From the NCBI GenBank assembly GCA_948471055.1, contig CAOKQZ010000018.1, forward strand, positions 1 through 39,879: 39,879 bases of DNA, read 5' to 3'. The DNA is from an uncultured Clostridium sp. GTDB lineage: Bacteria > Bacillota > Clostridia > TANB77 > CAG-508. The position numbers and the translations under genes are program-made. Within the stretch, counting starts at the first letter, position 1, and each line of letters starts with the position of its first letter. Under the pieces are notes generated by a model, which worked only from the letters and a program-made list of their open reading frames with translations, made no database searches and was not told where the DNA came from. Shown here one piece after another: positions 30,976-39,019 of this stretch.

Positions 30976-32985
30976 ATGGAAGATTTAGTAGAAAGTATTT
31001 TAGATTATGTAAGAAACGATTATACCGATTATGCCATCATGATTAACGGTGAATGGGGAAGCGGAAAAACCTATTTTTGGAACCATAAAATTAAAAATAA
31101 AATTGAATCCATGCAGTTAAATGGGAAAAAATATACTACCATTTACATGTCTTTATATGGAATTTCAAATTTAGAAGAAATTAGTAAAAAAATATTTATT
31201 GAAACTACTCAATTAATGGATAAAAACCTAAAACGATACATGGACGCCAATGAGCAAACCACCATTCCAGAATACGCAAAAACGGGATTAGATATGGCGA
31301 ACTTTTTTGGTGTTACCCAAAATGGAGACCATATCGATTATGGGGAATTCTTTTCCACAGACGATAAGGTATTATGTTTTGATGACCTAGAAAGAGCCAA
31401 TGTAGATGTTATCGATATTCTAGGTTATATTAACAACTTTGTAGAACACGACCATATTAAAACCATCATCATTTGTAATGAAAAAGAACTATCTACCAAA
31501 CTAAAAAGCAGTAACCTAGAAATGAAAACCTTTATTGCGACTTATCTATTAGACAAAGAAGGAGACCTAGACAAGGTAAGCGACAAACCAATGGTAGAAA
31601 AAATTCAAGACAAAATTGAATATGTATTCGATAAAGCCAATGATTACGAAAGAATTAAAGAAAAGCTAATAGGAGAAACCTTTGAATATGCACCAGAATT
31701 TACGTACATTATTAATGGTCTTTTGATGCGTTACGAAAATAATGAAGACTTAATTCGTTTTCTTCGAGAAAATACAGGGCTTATTATTTCTACTTTTAAC
31801 AAAAGTGGAACCAGAAACCTAAGAATTTTAAAACATGCCCTAAACGACTTTAAAAAGATATTTGACATGGTAAACAAATATTATCCTAATACCAATAATA
31901 TCGTATTACAAACCATGCTTATTTTTACCATTGCGGTATCGTTTGAAATAAAAGCAGGAAAAATTACCAAAGACAAATTTGTTAACATCAAAGACAATGA
32001 AGAATACAAATCCATTTTAGTATCTTCTAGAGTGCTATTAACCGATAACCGTCAATTTTATATTAAAGAATTTGATAACAACTATTACTACAACTTTAAA
32101 TCCGAATATCGTTTTATTAAATTTATTGAAATCTATGTGCGTACCAGAATTTTCGATATGAAAGTATTTAAAGATAACATGGAAGTTATTATTAATACGG
32201 TAGATACCGACAAGTTACCTGGTTACAAACGACTATTAACCGAAGAATATTGGAAAATTAGCGATGACCAATTTGATCATGTGATTGATGAAGTATTAGA
32301 AGATGTCAAGGAAGGAAAAATCCGCTTAATTGATGTGATGAAGTTATTTGCTTATTTTAGTTATTTCATCAAAAAAGGACTTATTCATTATGATATGAGA
32401 ACCGTAAAAAGCATTTTCTTTAATGGAATGAATGTCGCTTCCCTAAATTCTAAATACTGCGAAAACGTAGAAGAAGAACTAGCCGGAGTAACCATAGGGG
32501 AAGTCAATTCCGATATTGAAGAAGTATTAAAATATTTTAACCAATTAAACATTCAGTTAAAAGACAAAATGTACATTGAAAAAGCAGAAGAAATTTTTAA
32601 ATGCATTCCAATGCGAATGGACTTATTCTACGAACGATTTGATGAAGAATGTATGAACATACCAATTTTCAAATATTATGATGTATTCCAAATGTTCCAA
32701 AGGATTTCTTGTGCGAGCAATGAAGACATCATGACCATAAAAGAAAAACTAGTAAACCGTGTGAAACTATACCAAGCAGAAATCGAACCAGAAATGAAAA
32801 ACATCAAACAACTAAAACAACTAATCGACGACTATACCAAAAACAAAGATGCTACCATTAAAATCGTTATGTTACGAGAATTCTCAAAAGACCTAGAATA
32901 CATTTTAGACCAATACAAAGTACCAATTTTAGGTGGAAAAAGAGACGATTTACAAGCAGGCGTTCCAAAAGTACAATTATCTTAA
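30976..32985 (+). CDS. KAP-type P-loop NTPase, function unknown
   Basis: 669 residues, no signal peptide or clear membrane helix. The N-terminal third is a P-loop NTPase: Walker A NGEWGSGKTYFW (about 24-35), YMSLYGISNLEEISKKIFIE, Walker B VLCFDDLERANVDVIDILGYI (about 136-156), then a sensor-like IICNEKEL. The long C-terminal part is mostly helical and matches no family I know. Cytoplasmic KAP-like NTPases are often linked to phage defence or membrane-associated assemblies, but composition here matches the housekeeping neighbours, and it has no in-frame CGG. GGGGTGG precedes the ATG. Confidence 0.7.
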   Translation: MEDLVESILDYVRNDYTDYAIMINGEWGSGKTYFWNHKIKNKIESMQLNGKKYTTIYMSLYGISNLEEISKKIFIETTQLMDKNLKRYMDANEQTTIPEYAKTGLDMANFFGVTQNGDHIDYGEFFSTDDKVLCFDDLERANVDVIDILGYINNFVEHDHIKTIIICNEKELSTKLKSSNLEMKTFIATYLLDKEGDLDKVSDKPMVEKIQDKIEYVFDKANDYERIKEKLIGETFEYAPEFTYIINGLLMRYENNEDLIRFLRENTGLIISTFNKSGTRNLRILKHALNDFKKIFDMVNKYYPNTNNIVLQTMLIFTIAVSFEIKAGKITKDKFVNIKDNEEYKSILVSSRVLLTDNRQFYIKEFDNNYYYNFKSEYRFIKFIEIYVRTRIFDMKVFKDNMEVIINTVDTDKLPGYKRLLTEEYWKISDDQFDHVIDEVLEDVKEGKIRLIDVMKLFAYFSYFIKKGLIHYDMRTVKSIFFNGMNVASLNSKYCENVEEELAGVTIGEVNSDIEEVLKYFNQLNIQLKDKMYIEKAEEIFKCIPMRMDLFYERFDEECMNIPIFKYYDVFQMFQRISCASNEDIMTIKEKLVNRVKLYQAEIEPEMKNIKQLKQLIDDYTKNKDATIKIVMLREFSKDLEYILDQYKVPILGGKRDDLQAGVPKVQLS

Positions 32986-32990
32986 AATTC

Positions 32991-33024
32991 GGAAGAGTAG
33001 GCAAGAACAGTTGCCTACTTTTCC
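32991..33024 (+). terminator. Rho-independent terminator
   Basis: GTAGGCAA pairs with TTGCCTAC around GAACAG, extended by GGAA/TTCC; TTTT follows the inner stem. Confidence 0.82.
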
Positions 33025-33180
33025 GAAAAAATGGTAGAAAATATATACCAATATAAAATTATCACATAAGCAAATAAAAAAGTCATAAAAGAAAATATAG
33101 AAAAATTGTCAAAATTATGTATAAAATTTTCCTCTAGTCAAATACTAAGGTAAATCAAAAAACAAAAAGGAGGGAAAATT

Positions 33181-33735
33181 TTGAAAGCAACAGGTGTCGT
33201 AAGACGTATTGATGATTTAGGAAGAATTGTTATTCCAAAAGAAATAAGAAAAACATTGAGAATTAAAGAGGGAGACCCTCTAGAGATATTTACCGATAAA
33301 GAAGGAGAAATTATCTTAAAGAAATATTCACCAATTGGAGAACTATCCGAATTTGCAACAGGGTATGCAGAAACGCTAGCAAAAACCACAGGACATATTG
33401 CATGTATTACCGATAAAGATACCGTCATCGCCGTTTCAGGAGGTTCCAAAAAAGAACTTTTAGAACAAGACCTAAGCCAAGAACTAGAGCAATTATTAGA
33501 AGATAAGGAAGTATACACTAGTAAAGAAAATAACGAAGTAGCACTACCAATTACCAAAAACGACAATACCGAAAGAAAATACAATTCTCAAGTCGTATAC
33601 CCAATCATCTCACAAGGAGATGTCATTGGAAGTGTCATTCTTTTATCAAAAGATAATAACACAAAAATGGGAGATGCGGAATTAAAGGTAGTTCAGTCAG
33701 CAGCAGGATTTTTAAGTAGTCAAATGGATATATAA
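33181..33735 (+). CDS. spoVT: stage V sporulation protein T (AbrB-type regulator)
   Basis: 184 residues; TTG start after AAGGAGGG. SpoVT is a forespore transcription regulator. The swapped-hairpin DNA-binding domain is typical: MKATGVVRRIDDLGRIVIPK, EIRKTLRIKEGDPLEIF (about 1-45). A GAF-like C-terminal domain follows (GHIACITDKDTVIAVSGGSKKEL, VYPIISQGDVIGSVILLS, VVQSAAGFLSSQM). Length matches B. subtilis SpoVT. It is probably monocistronic: a terminator precedes and another follows. Confidence 0.95.
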   Translation: MKATGVVRRIDDLGRIVIPKEIRKTLRIKEGDPLEIFTDKEGEIILKKYSPIGELSEFATGYAETLAKTTGHIACITDKDTVIAVSGGSKKELLEQDLSQELEQLLEDKEVYTSKENNEVALPITKNDNTERKYNSQVVYPIISQGDVIGSVILLSKDNNTKMGDAELKVVQSAAGFLSSQMDI

Positions 33736-33790
33736 ATGATTGTGTTAGTGGCTCTGCCACTTACAAATTACTATATGTGTTAGAATAAAT
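33733..33790 (+). repeat. intergenic repeat family 3, copy 2
   Basis: AATGATTGTGTTAGTGGCTC, TGCCACTTACAAATTAC, then TATATGTGTTAGAATAAAT. It is ~85% alike to 30909-30961 and overlaps the spoVT stop codon. Confidence 0.75.
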
Positions 33791-33793
33791 GTA

Positions 33794-33820
33794 GGGGTTG
33801 CATATCATGCAACCCTTTTG
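33794..33820 (+). terminator. terminator after spoVT (family 2 hairpin)
   Basis: GGGTTGCAT (33795-33803) pairs with ATGCAACCC (33807-33815) around ATC, then TTTT. It belongs to the TAGGGG family and here serves as a terminator. Confidence 0.85.
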
Positions 33821-33993
33821 TCACGCATAAACCGAAACGATTTCACAAAAACAGAATTTTACTCTATTTTTAAAAACAAAAGAAAATGCAAGAAAAACAA
33901 AGAAAACATATTGAAAACTATTTTTTATTCAAGTTTTGAACCAACAAAAACAAAATCAATCAAGCAAGGTTCAAAATGAACCGAAAAATCATT

Positions 33994-34021
33994 TTGAGAA
34001 TTTCCAAAATTATGCTATAAT
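33994..34021 (+). promoter_or_regulatory. promoter of the structured RNA locus
   Basis: TTGAGA (33994-33999), a 16-base spacer and TATAAT (34016-34021), with an extended -10 (TATGCTATAAT). No start codon with a ribosome site follows, consistent with a non-coding transcript starting near 34028. Confidence 0.72.
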
Positions 34022-34027
34022 ACCAAT

Positions 34028-34329
34028 TGATGGTGCATTATTCTAGTAATATTGTCTATTACGAGGGTGGGGCTAAAAATCCACTAAAGGGCATATCGAT
34101 GAAGTTTCTTGTGAGTGCGCGGTAACGCCCAGTTCTGTGTGCTTGCAGGGAGTAAAGATAATAGGGAAATATGTAATGGCATACATAGCAGTTCCCCTGT
34201 TGTCGCGGAGGCTTACCAAATAGGTGTAACACATATTGGTAAGTAAAACCTATATAAAGTGCCAAGACACAATATATAGAGTAGCCTGTCTCGAGTGGTA
34301 AATTTGGGATTAATCGAAACGGTTTTTTT
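34028..34329 (+). ncRNA. putative ~300-nt structured non-coding RNA
   Basis: The region is noticeably richer in G/C than the spacers around it and has no plausible ORF. Local stems: GGTGG/CCACT (34066-34070 with 34081-34085), GGGC/GCCC (34089-34092 with 34127-34130), GGGAA/TTCCC (34164-34168 with 34192-34196) enclosing ATGTA/TACAT, and CTTACCAA/TTGGTAAG (34212-34219 with 34236-34243). It ends with AATCGaaaCGGTT plus a T run at 34312-34329. I do not find the signatures of tmRNA, RNase P, SRP or 6S RNA. The raiA-motif RNA of Clostridia is a candidate to test, but I cannot confirm it. The gap 33821-34698 holds this locus, its promoter and the element at 34439-34620. Confidence 0.65.
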
Positions 34330-34438
34330 ACTACAATAGCTAAGTAATAAAAAAATTATGATTATGAAATTATTACTGCAAAAAAGACTAGTAATAGAGC
34401 CAATATTTCAAGGAAAACTTCTAGAATGTTTGTACTAC

Positions 34439-34620
34439 CTTAAGTACATAAGAACTTAAGGATTAAGGTGTAGATTTTAGTGGCTGTCTGGTAATCTTTT
34501 TTTGAAAAATAGATTATTTTCTTGAAACGGAAACGGCTAAACAGTAATGTTTAGTAGAAAATAGAGAAATTCGGCTAGACCTATACTACAAAGTTTACTT
34601 AAGTTCTTACCATCTAAATC
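34439..34620 (+). other. second structured element, possible leader of the next gene
   Basis: TAAGAACTTAAG (34449-34460) is perfectly complementary to CTTAAGTTCTTA (34598-34609). Inside are AATCT/AGATT and CTAAAC/GTTTAG (34537-34542 with 34549-34554) hairpins, and GTCTGG can pair with CTAGAC. CTTAAG at 34439-34444 could instead pair with 34455-34460, giving two exclusive folds. It lies 80 bases before the membrane-protein gene at 34699. Confidence 0.5.
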
Positions 34621-34698
34621 CATTTTACAAAAAGCAAAATTTTTCATAGGAAACGATAGTTTTCTTTAGGAAAATAAAAAAACAAGGAGAGACAAAAT

Positions 34699-35253
34699 TT
34701 GAAAGAAAATAAAGAAAAAAAGAGTAATAGCGAAATAAAATGGTTTATTGAAGTATTTATTATTACGTTTTTATTATCGCTATTTTTTTCATACATATCC
34801 ACCACTGCCATTAATGACATACCAATGGGACCAGCCATTTTAATTTTACTTGCGGTCATTTTTGTAGGTATTTTATTTGATATTGTAGGAGTAGCAGTAA
34901 CTATAGCAGGAGAAGAAGAATTCCATGCAAGAGCAAGTAAAAAAATTCCGGGAGCAAAAACAGCAGTAAAACTCATTCGAAATTCTTCCATTGTAGCCAA
35001 TATCTGTGCTGATGTGATAGGAGATATTTGTGGAGTATTAAGTGGAGCTATTAGTGCCATTATTGCTATGAAAATAACCCAAAAGTATCAAATATCTTTT
35101 CCGATTCAATTTTTGATAAGTGCCTTAGTAGCCTCTTTAACGGTTGGAGGAAAAGCATTAGGAAAAGGATTTGCAAAAAAGAAAAGTGGTATGATTGTAT
35201 GGATTGTATCCAAAATGATGAAAATATTTTTCCATGAGAAAAAGGAAAAATAA
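34699..35253 (+). CDS. DUF21/CorB-like small membrane protein
   Basis: 184 residues; TTG start after AAGGAGAGA. About four hydrophobic segments: WFIEVFIITFLLSLFFSYI, MGPAILILLAVIFVGILFDI, a glycine-rich GDICGVLSGAISAIIAM, and FPIQFLISALVASLTVGG. The block EEEFHARASKKIPGAKTAVKLIRNSSIVANICADVIGDI resembles annotated 'Mg/Co transporter CorB-like' proteins of Clostridia that have only the DUF21-type membrane domain and lack CBS domains. Ion transport is therefore an inference. The KK-rich tail faces the cytoplasm. Its long structured leader could mean regulation at the RNA level. Confidence 0.6.
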   Translation: MKENKEKKSNSEIKWFIEVFIITFLLSLFFSYISTTAINDIPMGPAILILLAVIFVGILFDIVGVAVTIAGEEEFHARASKKIPGAKTAVKLIRNSSIVANICADVIGDICGVLSGAISAIIAMKITQKYQISFPIQFLISALVASLTVGGKALGKGFAKKKSGMIVWIVSKMMKIFFHEKKEK

Positions 35254-35331
35254 GTAACAATTTAGAGCGAATAACGTATTCATATGGAAAAAGATTGCTT
35301 CTAAAATAATTATAAAAATATAAGAAAATTG

Positions 35332-35394
35332 TTTACAAAAAGCACAAAATATGCTATAACAAGTATATTCTAGTTAGCACATTTTGTGCTTTTT
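35332..35394 (+). promoter_or_regulatory. inverted repeat enclosing a promoter-like sequence
   Basis: AAAAAGCACAAAAT (35337-35350) and ATTTTGTGCTTTTT (35381-35394) form a perfect 14-bp inverted repeat. TTTACA (35332-35337), 17 bases and TATAAC (35355-35360) overlap the left arm. Read as RNA from the upstream gene it is also a good terminator. The rest of the 349-base gap 35254-35602 is A/T-rich with no gene that I can support. Confidence 0.5.
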
Positions 35395-35561
35395 CAAATT
35401 AATTTATATCAATGAATTTTAATCTAATAAAATTCCAAGATAAAAAAGAAAAAAGCCTATATTAATTCATATAAAGTTTCACGTATCCTTATGTTATGTG
35501 TGTTTTTTAGGTGCAAAATGTGTCAAAAAGAAAATAAATTAAGAAAGGTATGCCAAATTAC

Positions 35562-35590
35562 TTGTAAAGTAGGATAAGAATTGGTATAAT
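35562..35590 (+). promoter_or_regulatory. promoter of the Rpn-family gene
   Basis: TTGTAA (35562-35567), 17 bases, TATAAT (35585-35590). The -10 box lies only 12 bases before ATG 35603, so the message would be leaderless or nearly so. Confidence 0.65.
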
Positions 35591-35602
35591 GAAGGTGACA
35601 TT

Positions 35603-36640
35603 ATGATGAACCTAAAAAAACAAACAAAAGAATACGATTTAAAAAATGATGTGATTTTTACAACATTTTTTAGTAGAAAGGGAAATGAGGAATTTTTAAT
35701 TGATTTCTTAAGTGCACTGTTAGAAATTGAGATTACAGATATTGAAATAAGAGAAGAAGTCAATTTAGAAAAATTGGCACAGTTAGAAAAGGGAGGAAGG
35801 CTAGATTTACAAGCAAGGTTAAATACAGGTATCATTGTAAATATTGAGATGCAAATTGAAAATCAGCATAATATTGAAGAAAGAAGTTTAACATATGGAG
35901 CAAAAACATTATCAAGACATACCAAAAGAGGAATGGATTATTCTAATATTGAACAAATTATTATGATAAACATATTAAACTATGAAGCTTTAAAGGTAGA
36001 AGATTATATATCGGAAACGGTAACGGTATTAAAAAAGCATAGAGATTATGAAGTGATAAGAGGAATGAAATGGTATTTTATAGAATTACCAAAATTTCGA
36101 AGAGCTCATCCAAATATGAATGAGAAAATAAATCAGTGGTTAGCGTTTATCGATAACGATGATAGGGGGTTGGTACAAATGGCAGAAAAGAAAAACAAGA
36201 CATTAGAAAAAGCAAGAGTAGAAATGAATTATTTAACAGGAGATGCAGAGGTAAGAAGACTAGCAGAGCTAAGGGAAAAGTGGGAAAGAGACTATATTGA
36301 TGCTAGACTAAATGGAAAAAAAGAAGGATTAACAGAAGGAATGAGGAGAGGGTTAGAAGATGGACTTAAGCAAGGACTAGAGGAAGGCATGAAACGAGGG
36401 TTAGAAGATGGACTTAAGCAAGGACTAGAGGAAGGCATGAAACAAGGGTTAGAAGATGGACTTAAGCAAGGACTAGAGGAAGGCATGAAACAAGGGTTAG
36501 AAGATGGACTTAAGCAAGGGGAAAGTAAGAGAAATGTAGAAATAGCGAAAGAAATGCTAAAGAAAGAGTTTGAAGTTTCAATTATTAGTCAAATTACAAA
36601 ATTAACTGAAAAAGAGATTGAAGACTTAAAAAAGAAATAA
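35603..36640 (+). CDS. Rpn-family (PD-(D/E)XK) nuclease/transposase-like protein
   Basis: 345 residues. The N-terminal domain (LKNDVIFTTFFSRKGNEEFL, LIDFLSALLEIEITDIEI, RLDLQARLNTGIIVNIEMQI with the D..E.Q active site) is the Rpn/transposase_31 fold: recombination-promoting DNA endonucleases, often in multiple genome copies and recently linked to phage defence in E. coli. After ~residue 240 come four near-identical 16-residue repeats of type GLEDGLKQGLEEGMKQ, predicted helical. The C-terminus NVEIAKEMLKKEFEVSIISQ resumes the family. ATG 35606 is equally possible. Repeats suggest length variation between strains. Confidence 0.85.
   Translation: MMNLKKQTKEYDLKNDVIFTTFFSRKGNEEFLIDFLSALLEIEITDIEIREEVNLEKLAQLEKGGRLDLQARLNTGIIVNIEMQIENQHNIEERSLTYGAKTLSRHTKRGMDYSNIEQIIMINILNYEALKVEDYISETVTVLKKHRDYEVIRGMKWYFIELPKFRRAHPNMNEKINQWLAFIDNDDRGLVQMAEKKNKTLEKARVEMNYLTGDAEVRRLAELREKWERDYIDARLNGKKEGLTEGMRRGLEDGLKQGLEEGMKRGLEDGLKQGLEEGMKQGLEDGLKQGLEEGMKQGLEDGLKQGESKRNVEIAKEMLKKEFEVSIISQITKLTEKEIEDLKKK
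36341..36520 (+). repeat. 48-bp tandem repeat inside the Rpn-family gene
   Basis: Units begin at 36341, 36389, 36437 and 36485 (the last partial, ~36 bp). Units 2 and 3 differ by one base pair or so. The period is a multiple of three, so copy changes keep the frame. Confidence 0.93.
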
Positions 36641-36669
36641 TAGAAAAAATTGGATATAGGAAAATACCA

Positions 36670-36699
36670 AAAAAGCAAGGTAGCACTTGCTTTTTTTTG
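36670..36699 (+). terminator. terminator after the Rpn gene
   Basis: AAAAGCAAG pairs with CTTGCTTTT around GTAGCA, with eight T. Confidence 0.9.
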
Positions 36700-36715
36700 T
36701 ATCTTGTAATATAAT
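36687..36715 (+). promoter_or_regulatory. promoter of alaS
   Basis: TTGCTT (36687-36692), 17 bases, TATAAT (36710-36715). Its -35 box lies in the 3' arm of the preceding terminator. Confidence 0.65.
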
Positions 36716-36748
36716 TTGGGTCATAATGAAAATAAGGAGAGAGAAGAC

Positions 36749-38506
36749 ATGAGAGCAATTGATATTCGTAATAAATATTTAAAATTTTTTGAAAATCACG
36801 GGCACAAAGTAATTCCAAGTGCACCACTTATTCCAGAAAATGACCCATCTGTACTATTTACAACTGCAGGAATGCAACCACTTGTGCCATACTTACTTGG
36901 GGAAAAACATCCAGAAGGGACAAGACTAACTGATTTTCAAAAATGTGTAAGAACGGTTGATATTGATGAAGTGGGAGATAACCGTCATTTAACGTATTTT
37001 GAAATGCTAGGAAATTGGTCATTAGGAGATTATTTTAAAGAAGAATCCATTAAAATGAGCTTCGATTTTTTAACAAAAGAATTACAAATTCCAGTAGAAA
37101 AGCTATCAGTTACCGTATTTGCAGGAGATAAGGATGCTCCTCGTGATGAAGAATCGGCAAAAATATGGAAAGAAGTAGGAATGCCAGAGGACCATATTTA
37201 TTATTTTGGAAAAGACGACAACTGGTGGATTGCAGGAGAAGAAGGACCTTGTGGACCAGATACCGAAATGTTCTATGATACAGGAAAAGCACCATGTAGC
37301 AAAGAGTGTAACCCATCTTGTGGATGTGGTAAATATGTAGAAATATGGAATAATGTATTTATGGAATACTATAAATCAAAAGATGGTGTGTATTCGAAAT
37401 TAAAAAGGAAAAACGTAGATACAGGACTTGGGCTTGAAAGAATGAATATGTTATTACAAGGAAAAGAAACCCCATATGATACCGAAATTTTCTTACCAAT
37501 TATGGAAAAATTAGAAAAGCTTGCGAAATACGAAGAAATTGCAAGTAGAAGAATTGTAGCAGAACATTTACGTTCAAGCATGATGATTATTTCGGACGGC
37601 GGAAGACCAAGTAATGTCGATAGAGGGTATGTACTAAGAAGACTAATTCGTAGAATGACAAGACACCTAAATAAATTAGGAATTGACTTAAGGGAATTAT
37701 CAGGATTAATTGATTTGAACATTGAAACTTTAAAAGAAATGTACCCAGATTTAGAAAAAAACAAAGATACGATAAAACAAGTATTAATAGAAGAAAAAGA
37801 CAAGTTTATGAAAACATTAGCTCATGGAGAAAAGGAGTTTGAAAAAGCAATTACAAAAATAAAGAGTGAAGGAAAAAATATAATTGATGGACAAACTGTT
37901 TTCAAATTATATGATACGTATGGGTTCCCACCAGAAGTAACCATGGATTTAGCAAAAGAACAGGGCTTTCACATCGATATGGAAACCTTCCAAAAATTAT
38001 ATAAAGAGCACCAAGAAAAATCGAGAATGGGTTCAGAGCAAAAATTTAAAGGAGGTCTTGCTGACCAAAGCCCAGAAACGATTAGCTACCACACAGCAAC
38101 ACACCTTTTAAATGCAGCACTAAAAGTAGTAGTTGGCAAAGAGGTTCATCAAAAAGGTTCGAATATTACAAAAGAAAGAATGCGTTTTGACTTTTCTTGT
38201 GACCATAAATTAACCGAAGAAGAAAAGCAAAAAGTAGAAGACCTAGTAAATGAATGGATAAAACAAGCCATACCAGTAACCATAGAAGAAATGGAAAAAG
38301 AAGATGCTATAAAATCTGGTGCAGAATGTATGTTTATTGAAAAATATCCAGACATTGTTACGGTATACTCCATAGGAGAAGTATCAAAAGAACTATGTGG
38401 AGGACCACATGTGAAAAACACCTCCGAATTAGGTACCTTCAAAATCAAAAAAGAAGAAGCAAGCTCCGCCGGTGTAAGACGTATTAAAGCCATTTTAGAA
38501 AAATAA
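36749..38506 (+). CDS. alaS: alanyl-tRNA synthetase, short form without C-Ala domain
   Basis: 585 residues; ATG 36749 follows AAGGAGAG. It attaches alanine to tRNA-Ala. Catalytic domain: NHGHKVIPSAPLIPENDPSV, LFTTAGMQPLVPYLLGE, CVRTVDIDEVGDNRHLTYFEMLGNWSLGDYF, WNNVFMEY, DTGLGLERM. The tRNA-recognition helices and the editing domain (HTATHLLNAAL with HxxxH, and CGGPHV) are present. It stops right after SSAGVRRIKAI, so the C-Ala/DHHA1 region of the ~870-residue standard enzyme is absent. Short AlaS enzymes are known in several lineages. The zinc-like CSKECNPSCGCGKY segment (about 192-205) is notable. Confidence 0.94.
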   Translation: MRAIDIRNKYLKFFENHGHKVIPSAPLIPENDPSVLFTTAGMQPLVPYLLGEKHPEGTRLTDFQKCVRTVDIDEVGDNRHLTYFEMLGNWSLGDYFKEESIKMSFDFLTKELQIPVEKLSVTVFAGDKDAPRDEESAKIWKEVGMPEDHIYYFGKDDNWWIAGEEGPCGPDTEMFYDTGKAPCSKECNPSCGCGKYVEIWNNVFMEYYKSKDGVYSKLKRKNVDTGLGLERMNMLLQGKETPYDTEIFLPIMEKLEKLAKYEEIASRRIVAEHLRSSMMIISDGGRPSNVDRGYVLRRLIRRMTRHLNKLGIDLRELSGLIDLNIETLKEMYPDLEKNKDTIKQVLIEEKDKFMKTLAHGEKEFEKAITKIKSEGKNIIDGQTVFKLYDTYGFPPEVTMDLAKEQGFHIDMETFQKLYKEHQEKSRMGSEQKFKGGLADQSPETISYHTATHLLNAALKVVVGKEVHQKGSNITKERMRFDFSCDHKLTEEEKQKVEDLVNEWIKQAIPVTIEEMEKEDAIKSGAECMFIEKYPDIVTVYSIGEVSKELCGGPHVKNTSELGTFKIKKEEASSAGVRRIKAILEK

Positions 38507-38549
38507 TTTAGGGAGCAATAGATACATAAAAATAAAAAACGTAATCATA

Positions 38550-38576
38550 GGGGCGAGCGATTTCTCGTCCGAAAAT
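38550..38576 (+). repeat. TAGGGG hairpin repeat (family 2)
   Basis: TAGGGGCGAGCGATTTCTCG then TCCGAAA: stem GGGCGAG/CTCGTCC. It lies between alaS and the HIT gene. Confidence 0.65.
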
Positions 38577-38597
38577 AAAAATCCAAAGGAGAGAATC

Positions 38598-38942
38598 ATG
38601 GAAGATTGTATATTTTGTAAAATTATCAAAAAAGAAATTCCATCCCATATTATTTATGAGGACAGTGACATTCTTGCATTTCAGGATATTCAACCACAAG
38701 CGCCAATTCACATTTTAGTTGTACCCAAAAAACACATTCCATCTTTAGTAAGTTTAACGAAAGAAGATGAAGCATTAGTAGGAAAAATTTATAGTGTTAT
38801 TAATCAAATTGCAAAAGAACAAGGAGTAGATGAAAAAGGATATCGTGTAATTGTAAATTGTGGGAAAGACGCTGGGCAAACTGTAGGACATTTACATTTC
38901 CATTTGTTAGCAGGAACAAAACTTACTGAAAAAATGGTATAA
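38598..38942 (+). CDS. HIT-family nucleotide hydrolase
   Basis: 114 residues. The Hint/PKCI-type HIT protein hydrolyses adenosine phosphoramidates; cytoplasmic. N-terminal CIFCKIIKKEIPSHIIYEDS, then HILVVPKKHIPSL, and the histidine triad GHLHFHLLAG with the catalytic histidines. CxxC at the N-terminus may bind zinc. Length and order are normal. AAAGGAGAG precedes the ATG. Confidence 0.95.
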   Translation: MEDCIFCKIIKKEIPSHIIYEDSDILAFQDIQPQAPIHILVVPKKHIPSLVSLTKEDEALVGKIYSVINQIAKEQGVDEKGYRVIVNCGKDAGQTVGHLHFHLLAGTKLTEKMV

Positions 38943-39019
38943 AGCTATACAAATTGATAGAAAATGTGATATAATAGTAAAAGAGAGTAGAAAACAAACG
39001 AAAAAAGGGAGGTAAGAGC

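Noticed and set aside
35337..35394. Phase-variable invertible promoter
   Set aside because: The arms enclose only 30 bases, much less than usual invertons, no recombinase is nearby, and the element is well explained as a terminator with an overlapping promoter.
36341..36520. CRISPR-like array
   Set aside because: The 48-bp repeats are contiguous without spacers and code for protein repeats.
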